DNA of 21,396 bases, taken from the NCBI GenBank assembly GCA_009781125.1, contig WQYS01000008.1, positions 1 to 21,396 of the forward strand. Direction: 5' to 3'. Origin of the DNA: Acidobacteriaceae bacterium (lineage in GTDB: Bacteria; Acidobacteriota; Terriglobia; Terriglobales; Acidobacteriaceae). How positions within the stretch are numbered: the first letter of the stretch is position 1; each line of letters opens with the position of its first letter. Below, piece by piece: positions 1 to 8,000 of the stretch. The notes under the pieces were generated by a model. It was not told the origin of the DNA. It did not search any database and saw nothing but the letters and a program-made list of their open reading frames with translations. The translations under genes and the position numbers were made by a program.

Positions 1-2
1 AA

Positions 3-1055
3 AAACCTTATGCGAACCTGTGGCACAAAATCTGGATAAATGTTCTGCCGCAGAACATATTGAAGAGAAAGCTGAAATACTCCGGCGATCCGCGCGCGAG
101 CGTGGGTACGGTGTTTCCGTGGATGGCGCCAACGCGCACCAGCGAACCGGGCAGCGGGCAGGATACGACGCCGGAGACGGCGCATCCGTTGCAGGCGTAC
201 TGGAGCATGCCGCGACGCATCCGTCTGGATTTCTCTGGAGTAGAAGCGGGCGTGTGTGATCTGTGCGGAGAGTCTGCGGAGAATCTTGTGCGGCGATACC
301 GGACAAAGAATTATGGCGTGAATTACACCGGAGCCTGGATGCATCCCCTCTCGCCCTATAACTACGGCTCCAGGGAGGAGAATCCGCCATTGGCGGTGAA
401 AGGGCAGCGAGGCGGCGTCGGCTATCGTCATTGGCTGGGTTTTACGCTGGGCACCGCGGAGAAGATGCCCGACGCATCGATTGCCGTGAGGCATTTCAAC
501 AGGCATATCCTGCCAGAGCACGAGCAGGAGGTGCAGTTATGGTGCTTCGGCTACGACCTCGACAACATGAAGGCCAGATGCTGGCATGACTGCATGCTGC
601 CTGTATATAGCTTTGCGGACGGCGAGCGGCGGCGGGCCTTTTCGGAGGTTGTTGCCCGCTTGCTCGCGGTCGCGAAAGACGCGGCCTATCAACTGAACAA
701 AAGCGTAAAAGCAGCACGCTTCAAGTGGCCGGACGACGTGGATGCGGGGCCTGCCGTTCCACGCAGCTTCTGGGAAGCGTCGCAGGCTTTGTTCTACCGG
801 CTGCTCGAAAAAGCAGTGCATTCCGATCCGTTTTCAGCGAAAGCGGTCGCCCCCATTTACAAGGAGTGGCTGAAAGAAGTACGCAGAATCGCGGTGGAGC
901 TGTTTGACGATTGGGTGCTGGCCGCGCCGATCAAAAAGATGAACATGCGCAGGGTAATCGAGGCCAGGGTGGACTTGCTGAAATGGCTCGTGAAAGGCGA
1001 GGCGGCAAAGAGTCTCTGGCAATTTGTGCATGAGTGCAATAAGGAGGTGGCATGA
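3..1055 (+). CDS. cas8e: Cascade large subunit Cas8e (Cse1/CasA), 5'-truncated by window edge
   Basis: This is the large subunit of the type I-E Cascade complex, which recognises the PAM and recruits Cas3 to the target. The frame is open from base 3, reading through a stretch containing NLWHKIWINVLP and then FPWMAPTRTSE, both typical of mid-protein Cse1. The true start therefore lies upstream of the window, and the TTG at 60 is internal. About 350 residues are visible, against roughly 500 for the family. A CDLCGE cysteine pair follows near visible residue 100. The last third is helix-rich, as expected of the C-terminal four-helix bundle. The stop overlaps the cse2 start by 4 bases (ATGA), and four more Cascade genes follow in canonical order. 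The family call is supported by sequence style and above all by context. cas3 would be expected upstream but cannot be seen. Confidence 0.9.
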   Translation, partial: KPYANLWHKIWINVLPQNILKRKLKYSGDPRASVGTVFPWMAPTRTSEPGSGQDTTPETAHPLQAYWSMPRRIRLDFSGVEAGVCDLCGESAENLVRRYRTKNYGVNYTGAWMHPLSPYNYGSREENPPLAVKGQRGGVGYRHWLGFTLGTAEKMPDASIAVRHFNRHILPEHEQEVQLWCFGYDLDNMKARCWHDCMLPVYSFADGERRRAFSEVVARLLAVAKDAAYQLNKSVKAARFKWPDDVDAGPAVPRSFWEASQALFYRLLEKAVHSDPFSAKAVAPIYKEWLKEVRRIAVELFDDWVLAAPIKKMNMRRVIEARVDLLKWLVKGEAAKSLWQFVHECNKEVA

Positions 1056-1717
1056 ATCTGCGCTATTTGAGCGAGGATCGCGTCGAGGCGTTGAAGCTAT
1101 GGTTTGACGCCCTGCAATTGAGAGGCGGTCTGGAGGAAAAGAATCCGTGGACAGGATCTCGCGGCATTGGCCACGATGACCGGGTACAGTTGCGGCGAGC
1201 GCGCTCGGTTGAAGACCTGGAAAGAGGCCTGGCTGCGAACATGCTGGTTACGCATCTATTGCGAGGCGACTGGAAGAACAACCTGGCGAAACGCTGGTTC
1301 GAAGCAAATCCTCTTCCGTTGCTGATGATTGCCGGCGTGCTGGCCACGGTGAGGGAAGACACGGAGGACGGAAAAAGTCTGGCGTGGAGAGCTGGCAGAG
1401 CCTTCGCTGAGGGCAATAGAGCGCCCATGAGCGAGATTCGCTTCAGGCGTCTGCTGGAGGAGCAGCGCCTGGAGAGCTTTTTCCTGCTGGTGCGCCGGGC
1501 CGTGGAACTGGCCGGCGGCAACGTGGACGTAACCGTGCTGGCCGACGATCTCATCGCCTGGGCGTATGAACAGGAACTGCCTGCCAGCTCACAGGCGCCT
1601 GCGCAGAGCATGTGTTTCCGCTGGGCGCAGGACTATTACGCGCCAGACCATAAACTCAACAGCGGCGATCTTCCGGTGGCAACAGAAAAGATAGCTGAAG
1701 GAGAAATGGTGCCATGA
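1052..1717 (+). CDS. cse2: Cascade small subunit Cse2 (CasB)
   Basis: This is the type I-E small subunit, which is present twice in Cascade and helps stabilise the displaced non-target strand. The protein is 221 residues, somewhat longer than many Cse2 proteins, mostly helical and rich in Arg and Lys (for example RVQLRRARSVEDL). It has the MSEIRFRRLL segment typical of the second half of the family. The ATG overlaps the cas8e stop in ATGA, and the gene's own stop overlaps the cas7e start in the same way, so translation is probably coupled. Cse2 is poorly conserved in sequence, so the assignment relies partly on position between cas8e and cas7e. The polar tail after about residue 190 has no recognisable motif. 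Confidence 0.9.
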   Translation: MNLRYLSEDRVEALKLWFDALQLRGGLEEKNPWTGSRGIGHDDRVQLRRARSVEDLERGLAANMLVTHLLRGDWKNNLAKRWFEANPLPLLMIAGVLATVREDTEDGKSLAWRAGRAFAEGNRAPMSEIRFRRLLEEQRLESFFLLVRRAVELAGGNVDVTVLADDLIAWAYEQELPASSQAPAQSMCFRWAQDYYAPDHKLNSGDLPVATEKIAEGEMVP

Positions 1718-2751
1718 ACCGGTTTGTTCAGTTACACCTGTTGACTTCGTATCCACCCGCAAACCTGAACCGCGACGATCTGGGACAACCGAAGACCGCA
1801 AGGCTGGGTGGGGTCGAGCGCCTGCGTATCTCATCGCAGAGCCTGAAGCGCGCATGGCGAACTTCGGATGTCTTCAAGCAGGCTTTGGGCGGAGCGATCG
1901 GCATACGCACCAGACGCATGGGCGTTGAGGCCTATGAGTCGTTGATAGAAGCTGGCGTCATCGAGAAGAACGCCGTGGAATGGGCGAAGAAGATCACGTC
2001 CGTGTATGGAGCGGCGAAGAAGGAGAATCCGCTGGAGATCGAACAGTTGGTGCATGTCTCCCCTGAGGAGCTGAAGTCTCTGGATGATCTTACTGTCAGT
2101 CTTGCCAATGAGGATCGCGCTCCGTTGAAAGGGGAACTGGATGCGCTGTTGCACGCGCAGACGGCCGTGGACATCGCCATGTTTGGCCGCATGCTGGCGA
2201 AGAAGCCGGAGCACAATACGGAGGCTGCCGTGCAGGTGGCTCATGCCATCGGCGTCCATGCCTCTCCGATTGAAGACGACTACTTCACTGCTGTGGATGA
2301 CCTCAATCGGGACAATGAGACCGGCGCCGGACATATCGGCGAGAGAGGATTCGCGGCAGCAGTGTTCTACCAGTACATCTGCGTTGACCGTGAGAGCCTG
2401 AAGAAGAATCTGGGCAACGACGAGACACTGACCAGCCGCGCGCTGCGCGCGTTAACCGAAGCTGCGTTGAAGGTTGCGCCTACGGGCAAGCAGAACAGCT
2501 TTGCCAGCCGCGCCTACGCTCACTTTGCTCTGGCGGAGAAGGGAAGTCAGCAGCCGCGCTCGCTCGCGCTGGCCTTCCTGAAGCCTGTCAGCGGCAAGGA
2601 CTATGCCACGGAAGCGACATCTGCTCTGCTACGGCTGCGCGAGAACATGGACAAGGTTTATGGAAGATGCGCCGATCGTGAAATCCGGATGGATGTGATG
2701 AAAGGCGAGGGCTCGGTGGCTGAACTGCTGGACTTTGCCGCGGGAGAGTGA
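1714..2751 (+). CDS. cas7e: Cascade backbone subunit Cas7e (Cse4/CasC)
   Basis: This is the backbone RAMP protein of type I-E Cascade, six copies of which bind the crRNA spacer in the E. coli complex. It is 345 residues, the usual family size. The N-terminus (FVQLHLLTSYPPANLNRDD) and the RISSQSLKRAWRTS segment near residue 40 are hallmarks of Cas7e. Further conserved features are AVDIAMFGRML near residue 150 and GHIGERGFAAAVFYQYICV around residues 204-222. The start overlaps the cse2 stop by 4 bases, and cas5e begins 3 bases after the stop. Nothing suggests decay: the frame is intact and conserved segments are present throughout. Confidence 0.96.
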   Translation: MNRFVQLHLLTSYPPANLNRDDLGQPKTARLGGVERLRISSQSLKRAWRTSDVFKQALGGAIGIRTRRMGVEAYESLIEAGVIEKNAVEWAKKITSVYGAAKKENPLEIEQLVHVSPEELKSLDDLTVSLANEDRAPLKGELDALLHAQTAVDIAMFGRMLAKKPEHNTEAAVQVAHAIGVHASPIEDDYFTAVDDLNRDNETGAGHIGERGFAAAVFYQYICVDRESLKKNLGNDETLTSRALRALTEAALKVAPTGKQNSFASRAYAHFALAEKGSQQPRSLALAFLKPVSGKDYATEATSALLRLRENMDKVYGRCADREIRMDVMKGEGSVAELLDFAAGE

Positions 2752-2754
2752 ACC

Positions 2755-3525
2755 ATGACGAAGTATCTTCTTTTCCGGCTCTATGGACCGATGGCCAGTT
2801 GGGGCGAGATTGCCGTTGGCGAGGCTCGGCATTCGGCCACGTATCCTTCGCGCTCGGCGCTGGTCGGCTTGCTGGGCGCGGCCCTGGGAGTCTGCCGAGA
2901 GGACGACAAGGCCCAGCATGCGCTCACGAATGGATATCGCTTCGCGGTTAAAGTTTTGAGCACGGGCGTGCCGCTGCGGGATTATCACACGGTTCAGTCG
3001 CCTGCGGGAGTGAAGTCGGCTGCGTACCGCACGCGCGCGCAAGAACTGACAGACAGACAGAGCCTGGGAGCTCTGCTATCGATGCGCGAGTACCGGTGCA
3101 ACAGTCTGACATTGGTTGCCGTGGAGGCGCTCGCAGGCGCGCGATGGACGCTTGAGGAACTTAGGACTCGGCTGATTTGTCCGGTCTTTCCGTTGTATCT
3201 GGGCCGTAAGTCGTGTCCGCCCGCCTTGCCGTTGGCAGCGATGCTGGTTATGGCGGAAAATCTGCACGACGTCTTTAAGACGAAGCTGCATTCCATTCTG
3301 GCGCTGTCGCATAAAGATGAGGCCGAGGCCGAGTGGCCCACTCCTGAAGATGCGCGAGTGTTTCGTCTGTACTGCCAGGCGCCGAGTTATCACTGGGAGG
3401 AGGGCATGCAAGCCGGAATGAACTCTGACATGCGGGTGATGAGGCAGGATCAGCCGCTCTCGCGCCGCCGCTGGCAGTTTGCTCCGCGCCGCGAGCATGT
3501 GCATCTGGAGGAGAAATCACAATGA
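2755..3525 (+). CDS. cas5e: Cascade subunit Cas5e (CasD)
   Basis: This is a RAMP-fold protein that caps the 5' handle of the crRNA in type I-E Cascade. It is 256 residues. The N-terminal pattern LFRLYGPMASWGEIAVGE followed by RHSATYPSRSALVGLLGAALG is the classic Cas5e signature (Trp-Gly, then the P-S-x-S-A-L-x-G-L-L loop). A second typical segment, PVFPLYLGRKSCPPALPL, lies near residue 142. The start is the ATG three bases after the cas7e stop; the frame ends in an ATGA overlap with cas6e, so all five genes read as one operon. The protein appears intact. Confidence 0.95.
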   Translation: MTKYLLFRLYGPMASWGEIAVGEARHSATYPSRSALVGLLGAALGVCREDDKAQHALTNGYRFAVKVLSTGVPLRDYHTVQSPAGVKSAAYRTRAQELTDRQSLGALLSMREYRCNSLTLVAVEALAGARWTLEELRTRLICPVFPLYLGRKSCPPALPLAAMLVMAENLHDVFKTKLHSILALSHKDEAEAEWPTPEDARVFRLYCQAPSYHWEEGMQAGMNSDMRVMRQDQPLSRRRWQFAPRREHVHLEEKSQ

Positions 3526-4208
3526 GTGAATACTTTTCCAGAGTGCGGCTGCGGCACAGATCAGAGATCTCCGGCGACGACAGGCGCTGGCTGCACGAAC
3601 ACAGTCTGCGTGGAGAGGCGCAGTTGGATCATGAGCTGATCTGGAAGCTGTTTCCAGGTGACGATATGGCGCGGGACTTTGTCTTCCGGCGCGAATTACT
3701 CCCAGTCGGCGCCCTGAAGACTACATCGAGTTATCTGGTCGTCTCCAGGCGCAGGCCGGAAGCGGGTTCGATGTTTGTAGTGGAGTCGAAGCCCTACGCA
3801 CCGCAAGTCGCTGCTGGAGAGCACCTGTGCTTTAGTCTGCTTGCGAATCCTGTAGTGAGCAGAAGGACGGGAACAAAGTCACACCGCCACGATGTGCTGA
3901 TGGACGCTAAAAAACAATGCGCCAACCATGCCGTCCGGAAAAACGTGATGTACAAGGCGGCCCTTGACTGGCTGCTGAAGCGCGCGAAGGATTGGGGACT
4001 TAATATGCACGAAAAGACAGTGCTGATGAAGAGTTACAGGCAGCATTCGTTTTCACGTAAAGGTAAACGAGTTAGTTTCTCTGTGCTGGACTATAGCGGT
4101 CTGGCTACGGTCGCGGACCCCGATTTGCTTCGGCGCGCGTTGACTAACGGTGTAGGTCATGAACGTAGTTATGGCTGTGGTCTGCTGCTGGTGAGGAGGG
4201 CGGATTGA
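3522..4208 (+). CDS. cas6e: CRISPR pre-crRNA endoribonuclease Cas6e (CasE)
   Basis: Cas6e cleaves the type I-E pre-crRNA at the base of each repeat hairpin and stays bound to the 3' handle. The protein is 228 residues with two ferredoxin-like halves. The N-terminal region has HEHSLRGEAQLDHELIWKLF, which includes His residues suitable for the catalytic position near residue 20-35. The C-terminus carries the glycine-rich loop GVGHERSYGCGLLLVRR that defines the family. It is the last cas gene of this operon; 28 bases after the stop the degenerate I-E repeats begin. No cas1 or cas2 follows, whereas most complete I-E loci have them here. The reading frame is undamaged, so processing could still be active. 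Confidence 0.95.
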   Translation: MSEYFSRVRLRHRSEISGDDRRWLHEHSLRGEAQLDHELIWKLFPGDDMARDFVFRRELLPVGALKTTSSYLVVSRRRPEAGSMFVVESKPYAPQVAAGEHLCFSLLANPVVSRRTGTKSHRHDVLMDAKKQCANHAVRKNVMYKAALDWLLKRAKDWGLNMHEKTVLMKSYRQHSFSRKGKRVSFSVLDYSGLATVADPDLLRRALTNGVGHERSYGCGLLLVRRAD

Positions 4209-4236
4209 TCTCAGGCTTCCACTTAAATTTATTCGT

Positions 4237-4390
4237 GAGTTCCTCGCATATGCGGGGTTGAACCGGTATAGATCCACGAGTTAGTTGCACAAAGCGATAT
4301 GTTCCCTGCATAAGCAGGGATGAACCGGTGGGTCAGAGTGAGCGTGCATTATGGCAAGATGCGTTCCCTGCATGCGCAGGGATAGTTCGG
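4237..4390 (+). CRISPR. Short type I-E CRISPR remnant: 3 repeats, 2 spacers
   Basis: Three repeat units at 4237-4265, 4299-4327 and 4361-4389 are spaced exactly 62 bases apart (29-base repeat, 33-base spacer). Copy 2 contains GTTCCCTGCATAAGCAGGGA followed by TGAACCGG. Copy 1 differs within the stem (CCTCGCATATGCGGGG), but the changes still pair. Copy 3 keeps the stem (CCCTGC...GCAGGG) but its 3' end has drifted to ATAGTTCGG. This matches the I-E repeat class handled by the adjacent cas6e. Decay of the last repeat is usual at the leader-distal end; the divergent first repeat suggests general decay or arrested growth. Confidence 0.85.
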
Positions 4391-4398
4391 AGCATTCC

Positions 4399-4653
4399 AT
4401 GTGCGTTACCGATTTCGGAATTTTCTGCGGACTGCCCGCAGACAAAGGTTTTTACCGCATCGACGCTGCCTTCCCGGCCTTTTCGGTTCCGCCCAATACC
4501 AACAGCACGTTTGCTGGTACAGGCAACTACAGCACGAGCGTGAACCTGTTTGTTGACTCGATTAACTACCCGTTTCCAGTGCCGGGCGATCCCGGCTCTG
4601 CTTCCACGGCCGTATATGCGGACGTGGTTTACGTTACGGCGGCTGCTGTCTAA
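4399..4653 (+). pseudogene. Remnant of an unrecognised, probably secreted, protein gene
   Basis: The frame from ATG 4399 gives 84 residues. It is rich in Ser, Thr, Pro, Val and Tyr, with alternating beta-type segments (TFAGTGNYSTSVNLFVDS) and an ending YADVVYVTAAAV that resembles the last strand of a pilin-like or spore-coat-U-like domain. This resemblance is weak and only suggestive. The frame continues upstream to an ATG at 4351, but that ATG lies inside a spacer of the I-E array and the codons between cross repeat 3, so it is unlikely to be the native start. No ribosome binding site or signal peptide is visible. The likeliest reading is the 3' end of a gene whose front was lost when it was joined to the array. 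A strong terminator follows at 4693. Confidence 0.45.
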
Positions 4654-4673
4654 TCCATCGAGCAGATTGCTGT
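4652..4673 (+). repeat. 22-base direct repeat, copy 1
   Basis: AATCCATCGAGCAGATTGCT followed by GT begins inside the stop codon of the gene remnant. An identical copy lies 86 bases downstream (4738), so the pair brackets the terminator hairpin. Confidence 0.85.
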
Positions 4674-4692
4674 AACGCTGTTTACAGACTCT

Positions 4693-4727
4693 CCCTGCGG
4701 AAGAGGTTCTTCCGCAGGGGGCTTTTT
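4693..4727 (+). terminator. Strong intrinsic terminator
   Basis: A perfect 12-base-pair stem (CCCTGCGGAAGA / TCTTCCGCAGGG) with a 3-base loop is followed by GGCTTTTT. It would stop + strand transcription coming from the I-E operon, array and gene remnant before the large nuclease gene. Confidence 0.9.
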
Positions 4728-4737
4728 ACAGCGATCC

Positions 4738-4759
4738 AATCCATCGAGCAGATTGCTGT
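4738..4759 (+). repeat. 22-base direct repeat, copy 2
   Basis: This is an exact second copy of the 22 bases at 4652-4673. The intervening 64 bases carry the terminator, so the pair looks like a local duplication or the trace of a rearrangement. Confidence 0.85.
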
Positions 4760-5062
4760 TGCGCTTATTGTAGGCCTTCTGCTGAGGATATCGCTCATAA
4801 TCGATACGATATAGCAGCCTCTACTGTCATATGGATTATTCCTGTTAACGCTGTGAATGGCGCGCAGAGTTAACATTATTCATCTGCGTAGCCGCAGAAC
4901 TGCCCTCAAGCACCGGAGGGCTCTTCCAGACAATCAGGACGTTTTTGTAATACTTATAGGATACTCTTTCTATTTACATATCACTCATACCGTATACAAT
5001 ACCCAACGAGCGTTAGCCTTTGGTGTTTGATGCTCTGCTGACTCGGTTTTGTCGGCTTTTCA
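4760..5062. other. Intergenic region upstream of the large nuclease gene
   Basis: About 300 AT-richer bases without a convincing gene. It holds a small hairpin at 4883-4898 (TCTGCG/CGCAGA), another at 4902-4921 (GCCCTC/GAGGGC followed by a weak TCTTCC tail), and the promoter candidate at 4973-5000. I see no repeat or RNA gene of known type. Confidence 0.6.
4973..5000 (+). promoter_or_regulatory. Sigma-70-type promoter candidate for the secreted nuclease
   Basis: TTTACA (4973-4978) and TACAAT (4995-5000) are separated by 16 bases, each one mismatch from the sigma-70 consensus. They lie in an AT-rich patch about 95 bases before the ATG at 5096, leaving a leader of roughly 85-90 bases. Confidence 0.5.
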
Positions 5063-5095
5063 ATGTATAACCGTGCACTTGTTGAGGAGGTTTGT

Positions 5096-8000
5096 ATGCC
5101 GTTTGCTAGTATGAAGCGTTTTTGCCCTGGAACTCACCGTTCAAAAAAAGTTAATTACGCACAAAATGAACGCTTCATAAATCGTTCGGCCTGCCGGTTC
5201 AGCCTTCTGCTTGCCGTTGTCCTTGCCTTCAGCGCCATTCCAGCCTTTGCCCAGTCCGGATTAGTGATTTCGCAGATTTACGGCGGTGGCGGTAATACCG
5301 GCGCTACTTTCAGCTACGACTTTATCGAACTCTATAACGGAACGTCGGACGCCATCGATCTTTCGGCATACTCTATTCAGTATGCTTCGGCGTCGGGCAA
5401 TAGCTGGGGCATGGTACGGCTCTCAGGCACGATCTATCCAGGCCGTTATTTTTTGCTTCGCGGATGCACGACATCCACGGATCCGACTGTCGATCTTCCC
5501 CTCTCCTCTGACTTTGACTTTCCGTACTATAACGATGGATTCGGAAATTGCACGCCATACAACCTCGCCGCTGCTTCCGGCAAGGTTGCGCTTGTGAGCA
5601 ACCAGACGGCGCTTTCCGGCATGTCCGCGGCAGCCACGGCTCCTCTGAGCGGATCATCGTGCCCTTTGAGCAACGCCGATGCCATCGTTGACTTTGTGGG
5701 CTACGGATCAGCCACATGCTATGAAGGTTTCAGAGCCGCACCTGCGCCATCGGTCACCAACTCGATTATCAGAACCGGCGACGACCACAATACCGACACC
5801 GACAACAACAACATAGACTTTGTCCTACAACGCCTGGCAGGCACGCCTATTATTCGCAACTCTCAATATGGCGCTGGAGAACTCTCGGCCACAGGCCTCG
5901 CCACTCCGGACGCGATTTCTTCCGTCAGCAGCACGACGGTCCTGCTGACCGTGGAGGTATACCCTGTCACATTGCTTCCGAACCCAAGCACAAGTATTGC
6001 AGTCACGGCGGACCTCTCGGCTATTGGCGGCAGTGCTGCGCAGACCTTCTTCGATGACGGCACGAACGGCGACGTGAATGCGGGCGACAACATTTTTACG
6101 TTCCGCATCACGGTAGCGTCGGCTTCGCCGGGAACCTACAGCCTTCCTGTTACGGTTACTGACTTACAGGGACGAACAGTCCTGACGTCGATCTCGCTTG
6201 CAGTGACTCCTCCGACGATCACTCCGATTGATGTGATTCAGGGAGCTAAGTCCACAACCGGGCCGGCCGTCTCGTCCTATGTCGGCCAGACGGTAACGAC
6301 CGCAGGTGTTGTGACAGCGGTCATCGGAAACGGCTTTTTCATCCAGACACCCGATGGGCAAGATGACGGAGATCCGCTTACGCCAGAAGGTATCGCAGTC
6401 TTCACCAGTTCCAAGCCCACGGTTGTGATTGGCGATTCCGTCACCGTTACCGGGAAGATACAGACCTATCCAGCGGTCAGTTACACGCCGGCCACCGAAA
6501 TTGTTTCGCCAACCATTACGATTAACAGCAACGGCAATACGTTGCCTGTACCGATCGTGTTGACCGAAGCGATGCTGAAGCCTACAGACGGGCTGTATCA
6601 ACTCACGCCATACGAGGGCATGAGGGTCCAGATAGACACGCTCACGGCCATCTCCGCAACGGAGGGCTCGCTTGACGAGCTTGACGAGACACAGAACTCC
6701 ACCGGCTATTTCTACGGCGTGATCGGCTCAACGCCGCGCCCGTTCCGCGAGCCGGGCATCGACATCCGTGACAACTTCCCCAGCCCGCCGGCCAACGTAA
6801 CCTACTTCGACGATAACCCGGAGCGCATTCTTGTCAGTTCGACTCTTGCAGGAGGCGTGCCTATCGACCTCTCCACTGGAGCCAAGCTCGCTAACGTCAC
6901 GGGCGTGCTTGACTTTACTTACTCATCGGATACTTACTACGATCCCAGCCGTCTTATCCTCGACGCAGCGTGGGACCGCTTACAGATTACGCCGGGCATG
7001 GTGCCTCAGCCCGCTCCCTTGCCATCCACGAACGAGTTTACCGTCGCTTCGTTCAACGTTGGGCGTTTCTACAACACGGATGACTCCGACAACAAATACT
7101 GGATCCCCGAGGGTGTAAACGGATCCAGTGGACAAGTCGCTGCATCTTCTGCCGTCGATATCACTCCCGCAGCCTACCAGCGCCGTTTGCAGAAGCTCTC
7201 CCTGGCCATCCGCACCATGCTCAACACTCCGGACATCGTTGTCCTGGAAGAGGTAGAGAACCAATCGGTCGCTAACGATATTGCCAGCCAGATTAATGCA
7301 GATGCCGGCATTCCCGATCTCTACAGCGCATACTCGACCGACAACTCGACCTACTATACGCAAGACGCATCGGGCATCTCGGTAGGCTTCCTGGTGAAGA
7401 ACTCTACCGTGGACAAGCTCGGCCTCTCGCAGTACGGCCAGAACGAGACCTTCACGACTCCGAGCGGCTCGACGATCACTCTGAACGACCGTCCGTGGCT
7501 GGTGCTGAACGCGGGCATCAAGCGCGCCGGCGCGTCGGACTACCCGGTCATTGTGATCGCAAACCACATGCGTTCGCTCTCAGGCGTTAACAGTTCCTCT
7601 CCCACGGCCTATGCGCGCGAGAAGAAACAGGCCCAGGCCGCGGACATCGCGAAGTACATTAACACGCTCCAGACCGAGGGAGAACACGTAATCTCGGCAG
7701 GCGACATCAACGCTTACGAGTTCTCCGATGGCTATACGGACACGCTCGCCACCTACACCAACGTCAATGTTCTGTCCGCTGACCAGGTTGTCATGCCTGG
7801 CGAGGCTGGACTGGTTACGCCTCCGCTGGTCAACATGACGCTCGCGCTGCCTGCTGATCAGCGCTGGTCCTACACCTACAGCGGTAACGCGCAGTCGCTC
7901 GATCACATGGTGGTGACACCTGAACTGGCCGCGACAGGCCACATCGTCTTCGCGCACATGAACGCCGACCAGCCCGCTGTTGTTTACAACGACGCCACCT

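Noticed and set aside
4351..4398. Start of the secreted-protein fragment at ATG 4351
   Set aside because: This ATG lies inside a spacer of the I-E array and the codons run through repeat 3.
5063..5095. Upstream ATG of the large nuclease
   Set aside because: No ribosome binding site; the ATG at 5096 has AGGAGG 5 bases ahead and gives a cleaner signal peptide.
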